From Acidimicrobiia bacterium (lineage in GTDB: Bacteria > Actinomycetota > Acidimicrobiia > Spongiisociales > ZC4RG35), in the NCBI GenBank assembly GCA_028285585.1, contig JANQOU010000002.1, forward strand, positions 62,001 through 126,000: a DNA stretch of 64,000 nt. The letters run 5' to 3'. Shown piece after piece: positions 43,784-53,897 of the stretch. Positions within the stretch are counted from its first letter, which is position 1. Each line of letters opens with the position of its first letter. The notes beneath the pieces are model-generated. The model saw only the letters and a list, made by a program, of their open reading frames with translations. It was not told the origin of the DNA and searched no databases. The position numbers and the translations under genes were made by a program.

Positions 43784-44685
43784 TATCCAGGGCCAAATGC
43801 CCAAAGCACAGGGAGCATGCCCGCGGCACGCCAAGCGTTGACTGGATCCAGGGTCACGTCGGTCCCTAACGACACGACCAGCAGAGCAGCGGCCCCCCAA
43901 GCCCAGTCCTTGCGCCAGATGCCGACGAGGAGAGTGACGACGGCGAGGGCTGCCAACACCCAGCCGAGCAACGAACTGTTCTCGAGATAGGCCGTGAATG
44001 GGACAGCGACCCGACCGCCATCAGGAACGAATTGTGCAGAGCTGAACCGAAGGAAACCGTAAACCAGGATGGCAATGGTGGCTATGACCCCGACGACGAT
44101 TTGCCGCAGGCGTCCGGCGAGTGCCACCAGATAGCTGGGGCGGGTGATCCCGAGAAGCGCCGAAGCGATTAGTGAGCCACCACCCAGCGCCCACACCAAT
44201 AGGAAGATCCCGAGGGGCTCAGCGGTGTCGCCGGCAAAACCCAGATACAAAGCTGGGTTCGCCACGATGAGCCATGCTCGAGCGCCGAGACGATCTCTCA
44301 GTCTGGCGGCGAGAGCAAGTGTCCCAACGATGGCGAGGGTGCCGACGACAGCTAACCCGTAAGGGATCCACGTCTCTCTGCCGAGAGAACCGAGAGTCGC
44401 AGCCCAGCCGTATCCGGCCCTCGTGTACCGATAAGCAGGCTCCTTGATCTCGCCGGAGAGCTTGACGCCGCTCGGGTCGGCGGCGATCACAGCGAACGCT
44501 TGACCGTCACCCAGCGACCAGGCACTGAACCAAGCACCGGGTTCGGAGATATCCAGGTCGTACCTCTCCGCGGCGACTTCGACGTGTCTGTCCGCAAAGG
44601 GAGGGATGTACTCATATCTGGCCCAGAGGGCGACGCTGATGACGATGAGGGCCACCAGAGCGAACTCGTATCGATGTCTCGTCAC
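43723..44685 (-). CDS. Polytopic membrane protein, GT-C-like (paralogue B)
   Basis: A 320-residue protein with about 8-9 helices. SLGDGQAFAVIAAD followed by AYRYTRAGYGW is a shortened version of the GHDGxxFF/RYRRxLYP pattern seen in its two paralogues. It starts with GTG, 46 nt after uvrA, and could be read from the uvrA transcript. Function in surface glycan assembly is inferred only from fold and neighbours. Confidence 0.65.
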   Translation of the reverse strand: MTRHRYEFALVALIVISVALWARYEYIPPFADRHVEVAAERYDLDISEPGAWFSAWSLGDGQAFAVIAADPSGVKLSGEIKEPAYRYTRAGYGWAATLGSLGRETWIPYGLAVVGTLAIVGTLALAARLRDRLGARAWLIVANPALYLGFAGDTAEPLGIFLLVWALGGGSLIASALLGITRPSYLVALAGRLRQIVVGVIATIAILVYGFLRFSSAQFVPDGGRVAVPFTAYLENSSLLGWVLAALAVVTLLVGIWRKDWAWGAAALLVVSLGTDVTLDPVNAWRAAGMLPVLWAFGPGYQAVKGRFFGPVRAAVLSGT

Positions 44686-44731
44686 GTTGAGACTCTGATC
44701 GGCACGAGGTCTGAGATGGTGAAGTCCCTCG

Positions 44732-47554
44732 TCAGCCTCCGACGAGCTCCCGCAAGAACTTGCCGGTGTAGCTCTCCCCTACCTGCGCAACTTCTTCAGG
44801 GGTGCCACTCGCCACGACTCGGCCGCCGCCGCTGCCACCTTCGGGGCCCAGGTCGACGATGTGGTCAACAGACTTCACGACATCGAGGTTGTGCTCGATG
44901 ACCACGACGGTGTTTCCCGAGTCCACAAGCCGGTGAAGCACTTGAAGCAGCTTCCTGATGTCCTCGAAGTGCAAACCCGTCGTTGGCTCGTCGAGGATGT
45001 AAAAGGTCTTACCGGTCGATCGTTTCCCGAGCTCAGATGCGAGCTTGATCCGTTGCGCCTCACCGCCGGAGAGTGTCGTTGCAGGCTGACCCAGCCGGAC
45101 GTAGCCGAGCCCGACGTCGAACAACGTCTGGAGGATCCTCACGATCTTGGGCTGGTTCTCGAAGAATCCCAGCGCTTCCTCGACCGACATCTCCAACACG
45201 TCGGCGATGTTGTGGCCTTTCCAGAGGATCTCGAGTGTCTCCCGGTTGTAACGGCGGCCGGCACAGACCTCGCACGGCACATAGACGTCTGGGAGAAAGT
45301 GCATCTCGATTCGAATCGTCCCGTCCCCTTTGCATGCCTCGCAACGCCCACCGGAAACGTTGAACGAGAAACGCCCAGGTTTGTAGCCGCGAGCCCTCGC
45401 CTCCTGGGTCTGGCTGAACAGGGAGCGAATGTTGTCGAAGAGCTTGGTGTAGGTGGCCGGGTTTGATCGCGGGGTCCGCCCGATCGGCGACTGGTCGATG
45501 TCGATGACCTTGTCGATGTGCTCGATACCGTCCACCTTCTTGTGCCTTCCGGGCACGACGCGGGCGCGATTGACCTTTTGCGCCAAGGTCTTCCAGAGGA
45601 TCTCCTCCACGAGGGTCGACTTGCCCGAGCCCGAGACCCCGGTAACCGCCGTGAACACTCCCAATGGGAATTGCACGTCGATGCCCTGGAGGTTGTTCTC
45701 CGAAGCACCCGAAATGGACACGAATTCTCCGTTGCCCTGGCGGCGGAGCAGCGGGATCTCGATCTGGCGTCGGTTGGCCAGGTAGTCCCCGGTGATCGAG
45801 TCGGAACTGGCTGTGATCTTCTTCAAAGGCCCCTCGGCGACGACGGCCCCACCATGCTCACCCGCGCCCGGCCCGATGTCGACGATGTGATCGGCCACTC
45901 TGATTGTCTCTTCGTCGTGCTCGACCACAATCAGAGTGTTTCCCAGGTCCCGCAGCCTCAGCAGGGTCTCTATGAGCCGCTGGTTGTCTCGTTGATGTAG
46001 GCCAATCGACGGCTCGTCCAGGATGTAGAGCACCCCAACCAGACCCGAACCGATCTGTGTGGCGAGCCTGATCCTCTGAGCTTCACCCCCGGCCAACGTT
46101 GCGGCTGAGCGGGACAGGGTCAGGTAGTCGAGACCGACGTCGAGCAGGAAGTTGATCCGCGCCCGGACCTCTTTGAGTACCCGCTCTGCGATGTGGGCGT
46201 CGCGCTCGGACAGCTCGAGCTTCTCGAAGAACTCATATGACTCGCCGAGGCTCATGTCGGAGACGGCTGCAATGTTGTGCTCGTCGATGGTCACCGCCAG
46301 AGCAATCGGATTCAAACGACCTCCATTGCACCCGTCACACGGGACTTGAGCCATGTACTCCTGGTAGTACTCCCTCGCCGAGTCGGACTCCGCCGACTCA
46401 TGACGCCGGTTCAGGAACGGGATCGCACCTTCGAACGTGGCGTCCCACTTCCTCTTGCGGCCAAACCGATTGGTGTACTCGACCGTTATCCGCTCGTCAC
46501 CCGTCCCGTAGAGGATCATCTCCCGGATGTCGTCGCCGAGATCCGACCAGGGCACTTCCATCGAGAATCCGTGAGCCTTGCTCAGCCCGGCAAGCAACCG
46601 GTGGTAGTAGCGCATCCGATTCGAGGACCACATCGCGATTGCGCCCTCGTCGAGTGACAAGTCGGAATCTGCAATGACCAGCTCAGGGTCCACCTGGTAC
46701 TTGGTGCCGATGCCCGAGCACTCGGTGCATGCGCCGTAGGGGCTGTTGAAAGAGAAGTTGCGAGGTTGGAGGTCCTCGAAAGAAAGCCCGCACTCCGAGC
46801 AGGCAAGATGCTGTGAGAAGGTCAGCGTTGGGCCGTCGTTGATCTCGATGTCCGCGACGCCTTCGGCAAGGGTCAACGCAGTCTCGAGAGACTGGGTGAG
46901 CCGCTGATTCATCCCTTCCTTGCGTACCAGCCGATCGACGATGACCTCGATGGTGTGCTGGTAGTAGCGGTCGAGCCGGATCTCCTCGGTGAGGTCGCGA
47001 ACCTCGCCGTCGATGCGCGCTCTGGCGAATCCTTGCTTGGCCAGGTCGGCGAGCAGCGACTCGTACTCACCCTTGCGGCCCCGGACGACCGGAGCCAGCA
47101 CCATGAACCGCGTTCCTTCTTCCAGCTCGAGGATCCGATCCACGATTTGCTGTGGTGTCTGCCTCTCCACCGGCGTGCCGTCATTGGGGCAGTGAGGCAC
47201 TCCGATCCGTGCGTACAGAAGCCGGAGGTAGTCGTGGACTTCCGTGACCGTCCCCACTGTGGATCTCGGGTTACGCGACGCGGTCTTCTGATCGATGGAG
47301 ATCGCCGGCGAAAGCCCATCGATGAAGTCGACGTCGGGCTTGTCCATCTGGCCGAGGAACTGCCGCGCATAAGCCGACAACGACTCCACGTACCGGCGCT
47401 GCCCCTCGGCGTAGATGGTGTCGAACGCGAGCGAAGACTTCCCGGATCCGGAGATGCCGGTGAAAACGATCAGCTTGTCGCGGGGCAGCTCAACCGTGAG
47501 GTTCTTGAGATTGTGCTCACGGGCACCCCTGATGAGTATCGAGTCGGTGGACAA
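44732..47554 (-). CDS. uvrA: Excinuclease ABC subunit A
   Basis: A 940-residue damage-recognition ATPase of nucleotide excision repair with two ABC modules. The first Walker A is GISGSGKSS and the second GVSGSGKST. Two signature regions read [12 protein letters not shown] and [12 protein letters not shown]. Zinc ligands appear in CSECGLSF and again in the CEACKGDG...CEVC module. The start is TTG. An SOS-type palindrome lies 50 nt upstream. The gene sits within a glycan cluster, with uvrC below and uvrB above. Confidence 0.97.
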   Translation of the reverse strand: MSTDSILIRGAREHNLKNLTVELPRDKLIVFTGISGSGKSSLAFDTIYAEGQRRYVESLSAYARQFLGQMDKPDVDFIDGLSPAISIDQKTASRNPRSTVGTVTEVHDYLRLLYARIGVPHCPNDGTPVERQTPQQIVDRILELEEGTRFMVLAPVVRGRKGEYESLLADLAKQGFARARIDGEVRDLTEEIRLDRYYQHTIEVIVDRLVRKEGMNQRLTQSLETALTLAEGVADIEINDGPTLTFSQHLACSECGLSFEDLQPRNFSFNSPYGACTECSGIGTKYQVDPELVIADSDLSLDEGAIAMWSSNRMRYYHRLLAGLSKAHGFSMEVPWSDLGDDIREMILYGTGDERITVEYTNRFGRKRKWDATFEGAIPFLNRRHESAESDSAREYYQEYMAQVPCDGCNGGRLNPIALAVTIDEHNIAAVSDMSLGESYEFFEKLELSERDAHIAERVLKEVRARINFLLDVGLDYLTLSRSAATLAGGEAQRIRLATQIGSGLVGVLYILDEPSIGLHQRDNQRLIETLLRLRDLGNTLIVVEHDEETIRVADHIVDIGPGAGEHGGAVVAEGPLKKITASSDSITGDYLANRRQIEIPLLRRQGNGEFVSISGASENNLQGIDVQFPLGVFTAVTGVSGSGKSTLVEEILWKTLAQKVNRARVVPGRHKKVDGIEHIDKVIDIDQSPIGRTPRSNPATYTKLFDNIRSLFSQTQEARARGYKPGRFSFNVSGGRCEACKGDGTIRIEMHFLPDVYVPCEVCAGRRYNRETLEILWKGHNIADVLEMSVEEALGFFENQPKIVRILQTLFDVGLGYVRLGQPATTLSGGEAQRIKLASELGKRSTGKTFYILDEPTTGLHFEDIRKLLQVLHRLVDSGNTVVVIEHNLDVVKSVDHIVDLGPEGGSGGGRVVASGTPEEVAQVGESYTGKFLRELVGG

Positions 47555-47581
47555 CGCTCCGCCTGGTCGCCGCTAGTTACG

Positions 47582-48670
47582 TCACTGTAATACGTTTGAC
47601 GGGCGAACACCTGTTCGTTCGGCAGAGTTCTGTGACAGAAACATGAGAAGCACGAAACTGGTGATGACCGGCGCAACTGCCCTCGTGATGTCGAAATAGG
47701 AGCGCCACACCTGCTCGGTGAACACCACGCCGAGAACGGCGAAGCCCGCGAATGCGAGGCCAACGATACCGCGAGAGATGAGAACCCTTCTGATGAAGAG
47801 AACGAAGAGAACCATCATGGCCACTCCGACAACGAGGTCGATCGGATCCTCCACCCAAGAACTAAAAGCTTCGATGAATCCGTAGAACGGCCAACCGATC
47901 TCTTGCACTTCAGACACTACTGACGCTCCCCCAATCTGAACCCGGAGGTAAGCGGCCCAGGCCGCAACTGCCGCAACCGGGACCAGCGCCGTCGTCAGGG
48001 CAACACGTCGCTCTCCTTGCATCCACAGCCAAAGGGCTGACCCAGCGGCTGCAATCAACATCGCCTCTCTCGACAGAGCCGCAAGAGCCAGAAGCACCAC
48101 AGCCAAAACTCGCCTATCCACTTTCAGGGCCAGCACCGCTCCGAACGCAGCTGTGGCTGCGACGACGCCGGCACCACCGATGTTCACCTCACTGATGAAG
48201 CCGAGATTGAGAGCAAACGCCAGCCCCCACCATGGCGAGCCCCCCATCTCCTCGGCGATGCGAGCCACCACCCATGTTCCCGCACCCATGGCCACGATGT
48301 TCACCAGCAACATGGCCCAGGGAATGGCCGCGGGGGCGAACAGGCCACCGCCGCCGGCAAGCATCGGGTACAACATTCTCTGACTCCGGTAACGCGGACG
48401 GTCCAGAACCTCAGCGTGCTGGTCAGGCTCGAGCACCCAGGGGTCGTTGGCCTGCACGAAGAAGAACTTGCCGTCGTGACCCTGACTAGGACGCAAGAAG
48501 ACGCTGCCGAGTCTTTGCTCGGCATAATCCCTGGTGGGCGTTGCGTCTTCTCCGAATCCGACGAAAACGCTCGCATCCCATTCGGATCCACTCAGAACTC
48601 GAATCGAAACACCTGCGATGAGACCTGCGCCAATGACGGCGACTACCAACGGACTGATCTTGCGGAGCAC
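47582..48670 (-). CDS. Polytopic membrane protein, GT-C-like (paralogue C)
   Basis: A 362-residue protein with about 9 helices. SQGHDGKFFFVQAND and YRSQRMLYPML match the pattern of the 42734-43783 protein and suggest a GT-C-like fold with an extracytoplasmic active-site loop. It starts with GTG 4 nt after the fused GT2/methyltransferase gene. Its 3' end contains the SOS box and probably the promoter of uvrA. Confidence 0.7.
   Translation of the reverse strand: MLRKISPLVVAVIGAGLIAGVSIRVLSGSEWDASVFVGFGEDATPTRDYAEQRLGSVFLRPSQGHDGKFFFVQANDPWVLEPDQHAEVLDRPRYRSQRMLYPMLAGGGGLFAPAAIPWAMLLVNIVAMGAGTWVVARIAEEMGGSPWWGLAFALNLGFISEVNIGGAGVVAATAAFGAVLALKVDRRVLAVVLLALAALSREAMLIAAAGSALWLWMQGERRVALTTALVPVAAVAAWAAYLRVQIGGASVVSEVQEIGWPFYGFIEAFSSWVEDPIDLVVGVAMMVLFVLFIRRVLISRGIVGLAFAGFAVLGVVFTEQVWRSYFDITRAVAPVITSFVLLMFLSQNSAERTGVRPSNVLQ
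47604..47617. promoter_or_regulatory. LexA-type SOS box upstream of uvrA
   Basis: CGAACA-CC-TGTTCG is a perfect 6-bp-arm palindrome matching the Gram-positive/actinobacterial LexA site GAACN4GTTC. It is 50 nt before the uvrA TTG, inside the last codons of the upstream gene. LexA repression of uvrA, relieved on DNA damage, is expected. Confidence 0.8.
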
Positions 48671-48674
48671 TGAC

Positions 48675-50051
48675 CTAGGGCACTCGGGCCACTGCGAGAA
48701 GGCTGAGCCCTCCGCTTTGGAGTAGCGGATCCATAGCCTTGGCTAGAGGAACCAGCAGATCAAAGGCTCTCGCCTCAGTAGCCGAGATGCGGCCGGCACC
48801 GAAGGCATGGTGCAACCGCCAGCCAAGCGCCCCCAGCCGGTTGAAACTGCGAACACTGACCAGCTCCAGCCCTGAGGCCCCGACTACCTCTGTGAGGTCC
48901 TGCTCGGTGAATCGACGAGCATGCCCGGCTGCTTCGTCTGTCTTGCCGTAGAGGCCCGGGTCCTCCGGTACCTGGATCAGAACATGCCCGCCCGAGCTCA
49001 CGTGCCGAGCCACAGCGGCAAGCTCTTCTTTCGGTTCCTCCGAACGTTGAAGACCGTCAAACAAGATCGCGGTGTCCACGCAATCGGTTTCGACGCCTTC
49101 GTCCGACATGTGCACTTGCACGTTCTCCATGTGCCCGAACCGTCGCCGCAGCGTTTCGACATGCACCGGATCATCATCCGTGACGATCAGACGATCGGCG
49201 TCGAGGAGATGGCTGGTGGTGTGACCTGGTCCGGCGTTCACCTCGAGGACGCGGTCACCGAGATAGCCATCGAAAGACTCCAAGACCCAGCGCCTGAATC
49301 TCGGAGCACGCCCCAGGCTCTGACGAGTGACCACGGAGTCTTCGTTGGTTGCTCGGCTGTCGAGAAACCGGAACTTGAAGATCAGCCAGATGGCTTCGAC
49401 GCCATCTCTCCAGCCGATGTTCTTGCCTTCTGCATAGGTTCGCCCGTGATAGCTGATCGGCACTTCGTAGATACGCGCCCCCCAAGCGGACAGACGGGCG
49501 GTTATCTCAGGTTCGAGGCCGAACCGGTCGCTGGTGAGCCTGAGCCGCTTCAGCACGTCGCCGCGGACCGCCTTGTAACAAGTCTCCATGTCGGTCAAGT
49601 TGAGGTCGTTTGCCATGTTGGAGAGCAACGTCAGCAACCGATTGCCCAATGCGTGCCAGAAGAACAGCACCCTCCGTTGCTCACTCGCCGCGAAGCGCGA
49701 TCCGTAGACCGCATCGGCGCGGCCCTCGACTATCGGGGCGAGAACTTGCGGATACTCTGCTGGGTCGTACTCAAGGTCGGCATCCTGAATGATGGCGACG
49801 TCGCCGGTCATGGCGTCAATGGCGGTCCGGATCGCCTTTCCTTTGCCCATGTTCACGGGCTGTGCGATCACTTTGATCCTGTCGTCATCTGCGGCGAGGT
49901 CGCGAAGGATTTCGAGGCTGTCATCCCGCGAGCAGTCATCGACACAAACCAGCTCCAGGTCCATCTCGACCGGAGTGGCCAGAACCTTGGCAACGATCGT
50001 GCGCAGAGTGCGCGACTCGTTGTAGACAGGCATGAGAACGGATAGCTTCAT
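48675..50051 (-). CDS. GT2 glycosyltransferase fused to a methyltransferase
   Basis: A 458-residue two-domain protein. Residues 1 to about 235 are a DPM1/GT2-type transferase with VLMPVYNESRTL, the DxD-like IIQDADLEYDP and an ISYHGRTYAEGKNI segment. Residues from about 255 are a class I methyltransferase with VLEVNAGPGHTTSHLL and AILFDGLQRSEEP. ATG 50051 is chosen (a GTG just before is possible); it overlaps the next gene's stop by 1 nt. A glycolipid or polyprenyl-sugar product is likely but not determined. Confidence 0.82.
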   Translation of the reverse strand: MKLSVLMPVYNESRTLRTIVAKVLATPVEMDLELVCVDDCSRDDSLEILRDLAADDDRIKVIAQPVNMGKGKAIRTAIDAMTGDVAIIQDADLEYDPAEYPQVLAPIVEGRADAVYGSRFAASEQRRVLFFWHALGNRLLTLLSNMANDLNLTDMETCYKAVRGDVLKRLRLTSDRFGLEPEITARLSAWGARIYEVPISYHGRTYAEGKNIGWRDGVEAIWLIFKFRFLDSRATNEDSVVTRQSLGRAPRFRRWVLESFDGYLGDRVLEVNAGPGHTTSHLLDADRLIVTDDDPVHVETLRRRFGHMENVQVHMSDEGVETDCVDTAILFDGLQRSEEPKEELAAVARHVSSGGHVLIQVPEDPGLYGKTDEAAGHARRFTEQDLTEVVGASGLELVSVRSFNRLGALGWRLHHAFGAGRISATEARAFDLLVPLAKAMDPLLQSGGLSLLAVARVP

Positions 50052-50782
50052 CACGTGGGCTTTCTAGCTAGACAGACAACAGACGTTCCGAACGGAAGAA
50101 AGTCTCGTCTCAGCAGCGCAAGCCGAGTCTCTGCTCGAAAGTAGCTATTCCCTAAGGCGTTGAGAGCGGAACCAATAGCTAGACCTGACCCAAGTTCTCG
50201 ATCCAGCAGTCGCTCGCCAACTGCGATCATCGCCTTAGGAACCACCAAAGCGCCGAACCAGTAGCCCGTTCTCTGAGGCAGCAACCCGGCCAAAGACATA
50301 TCAGCCGCTAGACGACCTCTCGTGTACCTCCTGAAGTGCTGGTTCCGCTCATCATGCGAGCTCCAGAGCCACTGATATGCGGGCACGGTGACCAAGACAA
50401 ACCCGCCTGGTTTGGTGTTGTGAACTAGGGCTTCGAAAGCTCTCCCTTCGTTCTCGAGGTGCTCCACAGAGTCCATCGCCATCACGAGATCAAACTCTCC
50501 CAACGAAGAGCTGAGGGTCAGATAGTCACCGCATACAAAAGTCGGCGAGCGAGCACCGCCCTCGACGACGGGCGGCAAAGGACCAATATCGACGCCAACA
50601 ACGTCCGCTCCCGCATCAGCGAGACTCTTGGCCGTCATACCTGATCCGCAGCCAACGTCGAGTATCGAAGCGTCCGCCGAAACCGATTGAGCGATCAGCT
50701 CCACTGCAAACTCTCTTCGTGCTGACCACCAAAAATGGTCGCTCTCAACCTGCGGATATTGGGTTACCAGACTCTCGTCCAC
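50051..50782 (-). CDS. Class I SAM-dependent methyltransferase (surface-glycan type)
   Basis: A 243-residue methyltransferase. HFWWSARREF at the N-terminus, SILDVGCGSGMTAKSLADAG (SAM motif I) and MAMDSVEHLENEGRAFEALV are typical of Methyltransf_23 enzymes next to GT2 genes. It starts with GTG and overlaps the end of the upstream GT2 gene by 38 nt. It probably methylates a sugar or polyprenyl intermediate in the cluster, which is inference from context. Confidence 0.82.
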   Translation of the reverse strand: MDESLVTQYPQVESDHFWWSARREFAVELIAQSVSADASILDVGCGSGMTAKSLADAGADVVGVDIGPLPPVVEGGARSPTFVCGDYLTLSSSLGEFDLVMAMDSVEHLENEGRAFEALVHNTKPGGFVLVTVPAYQWLWSSHDERNQHFRRYTRGRLAADMSLAGLLPQRTGYWFGALVVPKAMIAVGERLLDRELGSGLAIGSALNALGNSYFRAETRLALLRRDFLPFGTSVVCLARKPT

Positions 50783-51737
50783 GATCCTGCTCCGATTCGT
50801 AAAGTTTGTCTACGACATATACCGGTCGCTTCTTTACCTCTTCGTAGATACGTCCCACATACTCTCCGATCACGCCCAGCACGAGCAGCAGCATGCCGGA
50901 GAAGATCACCTGGAGCAGCGCTAGCGTGGCGAACCCTTGCGGCGGCGAACCCGCAACGCGAGCAATGAGCACGTAGATGCCGTATACACACCCACCAGCA
51001 ACGGTCATGAGCCCAAGCAAAGTCGCCACTCGGAGTGGAATTCTTGAGAACGCGAAGAGCCCAGAGAAGGCGAGACCAAAAAGGTCCACCACCGAATACT
51101 TGGTAACACCCGAGTGTCGTTCGTGGCGGTTGACAGCAACACCTACTTGTTTCAAACCGATCCAGGCTCGCAAACCACGGACGTAACGCTGCTTCTCTGG
51201 CAAGCCGTTGACTAGATCCACAGCGCGACGTGACATCAAGCAGAAGTCACCAGCATCGACCTGGACCGGCGAGTCGCTGAGCATGGACATCATTCGGTAG
51301 TGTGCGGCGTACGCTGCACGTCTGAGTAGACCCTCCGGCCGACCTTCGCGGCGCGCGTACACGACATCGGCACCGGCTCGATACTCGGCGACAAACGTAG
51401 CAAGCATGCCGGGATCATCCTGAAGGTCGCCGTCCATGACCATCACAACGTCGCCGCGGACATGCTCCAAGGCGGCGGTGACAGCGGCCTGATGGCCGAA
51501 GTTCCTCGACAGGTTGAGGATGCGGAGTCGATGAAAGCGCGACTGGAGTGCGGCGAGGCTCCGAAATGTCTCGTCTTCAGAGCCGTCGTTGACGGCCAGA
51601 ATCTCATGGTTCCCTGGTCCGATGGCATCCAACGCAGCGTTGACCTGAGTCATCAACTCCACGATGTTGCCTTCTTCGTTGAACAGCGGAATTGCGACAC
51701 TGACGTCCAAAGGGGCTGCCGAATCCGATTGACTCAC
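50745..51737 (-). CDS. GT2 glycosyltransferase, GtrB/ArnC-like with two membrane helices
   Basis: A 330-residue enzyme. An N-terminal GT-A domain carries VAIPLFNEEGNIVELM and VMVMDGDLQDDP (DxD region), and DFCLMSRRAVD lies in the acceptor part. Two C-terminal transmembrane helices follow (about 235-260 and 270-295), then GEYVGRIYEEVKKRPVYVV, the family tail. It transfers a sugar from a nucleotide donor to polyprenyl phosphate. GTG in GTGA overlaps the upstream stop. Confidence 0.88.
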   Translation of the reverse strand: MSQSDSAAPLDVSVAIPLFNEEGNIVELMTQVNAALDAIGPGNHEILAVNDGSEDETFRSLAALQSRFHRLRILNLSRNFGHQAAVTAALEHVRGDVVMVMDGDLQDDPGMLATFVAEYRAGADVVYARREGRPEGLLRRAAYAAHYRMMSMLSDSPVQVDAGDFCLMSRRAVDLVNGLPEKQRYVRGLRAWIGLKQVGVAVNRHERHSGVTKYSVVDLFGLAFSGLFAFSRIPLRVATLLGLMTVAGGCVYGIYVLIARVAGSPPQGFATLALLQVIFSGMLLLVLGVIGEYVGRIYEEVKKRPVYVVDKLYESEQDRGRESGNPISAG

Positions 51738-53512
51738 TGCGACTCACTCCAATAGACGTCAAAAGGCCCGAAAGAACTCATGTGGGAGAAAGCACTGTGG
51801 ATACGATCGACTTCCGGGTGAGGGATCGGGGCCGAGAAGTTCGGATCGTTGTTGACAACGACAGCACTTCCTGACCCCACCCATCTCGCAGGCATCGTAT
51901 AAGACCAGTCCGGGTCCAAGACCTCGAAGAACCCTTCGTACAAACTCGGGACGTCCGCCAGGAACGAGACTTCGGGGGAGTCAGGCCCTGCGTACAGGTC
52001 TGTGACCCCGAGATCCGCGATGTGAGCCGTCATGTCGTTGTAGTAGTCGTGGAACACAGGAATAGAGATGCCACCCCGCTCTGGCTCCAGCGCCACGAAC
52101 GGAACTGACTCCTCGAGAGCTGTCACACCGACCAGCCGGCCCGACGCAGAGTGGGCTGCAACAATGACGAACGCTAGCGCTGCGACAACGGCGACAGTTT
52201 TTCCCACATGCGGCATAAGTTTGACCAACGCCAGCAACAGCAAGGGAATCGTGTATGCGCCGTAGATGCCGTTCCAAAGGGGGACCTGGACGACAAGAAA
52301 TGACGTCGCCAGAGCTACCACCAAGATGGCATCTGGCGAATAAGCCCGGTACTGATGGGTGGCTATCGCATACATTGAGATCCCGAACCCCATCCAGAGT
52401 ATGGCAAGAAAGAAACTCCCAACCGTTTGCGAGAACCCGGTATACAGCGAAACGATGACCAGGAAGGACATAACCACAAGGGTCTTCTGCTCCCCTATGG
52501 CTCTCCTGGCGAGCCAAGCTGCGATTACGGATCCGCCCAACACGACGAGTCCGCCCAAACTCAAGGGTGCATTTCTCGAAGCTGAGCCAAATCTCAGAGC
52601 TGGCGACTCCACCCACCCCGACAGCAGGGCCTCGGCTTCGCCCATCATGGCGAAGGCTGATATGGCCAATAGTGGAAGCGCAACAACGCCGAGGCTGTAT
52701 ATCACGTGAGGCTTGTCGAGCATCGAGGGAACTAATGCGGGCTTGACCTCAGTCCTATGGAGCCATATCAGGACAAGGCCTGCAAGAGCTGGGCCTCCGA
52801 TCAGGATGAATCGTGACAGCGGCGCTCCCGGGACAACAACCGCCATCACGGCCGTGGCGCCCAAGATCGAACACACAGCAAGCGACATGTCCGATCGGCG
52901 GGGTGATCTAGAAAGAAGCCACAGGAAGGCTGGGATTGCGACGATGGCACCACCCGTCGACTTGATGAGAATACTTGCTCCGGTGATCAGCCCCGCAAGG
53001 AGAACGTAGCGTCTGCCATCTCGACTTCGAGGCCTTTGCGACGCCTGTAGCAACCAGGCGACAGCAAGCGCCGCGGCCAGATTCCACCATGTCGGCATCG
53101 AGGACGGATAGAACACAAACCCGGCGAGAGTGAAGGCGAAGCCTGAGATTGTCGCCCAGGCTAGCCCTAACTCTCGCACCACCAGGTGGAACGACACCAA
53201 GCCAGCGATGGCTGCCACGACTAGCCAAGCGATACGCATGGACGCGATGCTCTCGCCGAGGACTGCCATGAATCCTGCATGGATGAATCCTTGGAGACCC
53301 GGATAGACGTCAAGAAAGTCGATATGTGGCATCTGGCCGTCGAGAATCCTCGTGGCCGCTTGGGCGAGCGTTCCCTCGTCGTGCGGTATCCACCCGCGAA
53401 AGGCCACCGGAAGCAGTGCCAACGCAGTCAAAGCTCCGACGGCCAAACCCGCGCCCACTTTGATTCCGGATGGCTCAAATGCAGTGAGCCTCTGCCTACT
53501 GATCATCGTCAT
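51734..53512 (-). CDS. Large polytopic GT-C-like membrane protein
   Basis: A 592-residue protein with about 12 helices. After the first helix, GWIPHDEGTLAQAATRIL contains the acidic loop (HDE) expected of GT39/GT-C lipid-linked glycosyltransferases, and HIDFLDVYPGLQGF follows. A soluble C-terminal domain of about 110 residues ends the protein. ATG 53512 is chosen because AGGAG lies 6 nt upstream; TTG 53533 is less likely. It is the promoter-proximal gene of the glycan cluster. Confidence 0.78.
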   Translation of the reverse strand: MTMISRQRLTAFEPSGIKVGAGLAVGALTALALLPVAFRGWIPHDEGTLAQAATRILDGQMPHIDFLDVYPGLQGFIHAGFMAVLGESIASMRIAWLVVAAIAGLVSFHLVVRELGLAWATISGFAFTLAGFVFYPSSMPTWWNLAAALAVAWLLQASQRPRSRDGRRYVLLAGLITGASILIKSTGGAIVAIPAFLWLLSRSPRRSDMSLAVCSILGATAVMAVVVPGAPLSRFILIGGPALAGLVLIWLHRTEVKPALVPSMLDKPHVIYSLGVVALPLLAISAFAMMGEAEALLSGWVESPALRFGSASRNAPLSLGGLVVLGGSVIAAWLARRAIGEQKTLVVMSFLVIVSLYTGFSQTVGSFFLAILWMGFGISMYAIATHQYRAYSPDAILVVALATSFLVVQVPLWNGIYGAYTIPLLLLALVKLMPHVGKTVAVVAALAFVIVAAHSASGRLVGVTALEESVPFVALEPERGGISIPVFHDYYNDMTAHIADLGVTDLYAGPDSPEVSFLADVPSLYEGFFEVLDPDWSYTMPARWVGSGSAVVVNNDPNFSAPIPHPEVDRIHSAFSHMSSFGPFDVYWSESQ

Positions 53513-53591
53513 GGCGTCTCCTGTGCGTTCCAATTCGTAGTTGTCGCCTCAGTTTCTCGAACTCTTCGCACAGTCCTTGCTGCAGTTCCAT
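53496..53591 (-). CDS. Possible 31-residue upstream ORF overlapping the GT-C gene start
   Basis: MELQQGLCEEFEKLRRQL followed by a basic tail, with GAGGGGG about 6 nt before the ATG. Its end overlaps the start of the 592-residue membrane protein in another frame, so it could act as a translational leader. No homology can be judged at this size, and it may be chance. Confidence 0.25.
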   Translation of the reverse strand: MELQQGLCEEFEKLRRQLRIGTHRRRHDDDQ

Positions 53592-53897
53592 AGCAAGCCC
53601 CCTCGTCGCCACCGATCCTTGCCGACGAGCAACCGGTTTCGTTGGATCATCACGTCGAAATCGAAGGACAGGCCTCCAGACGACGGATCTGTATCGAATC
53701 GAATGGACCGGCAACACCTACCCTCGTCAACACAGATCAATGTCTTGAAGAACTCGGCGTATCAACGGCTGTTACCTGCACTCAACTAGCCGCGCCCTAA
53801 CACCGTATTGGCCAACCAGCCCTGTTTCGACGCCTGCCGTTGTCGCTACACCACTGATCGGTATAGCAAAACCCAAATGGTCCCGGAGCAACGCTGC
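53592..53897. other. Gene-free stretch between uvrB and the glycan cluster
   Basis: No convincing coding frame, RNA gene or T-run terminator was found. It must hold the promoter of the downstream glycan operon, but no clear -10/-35 pair could be singled out. Short frames crossing it are incompatible with each other and featureless. Confidence 0.45.
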
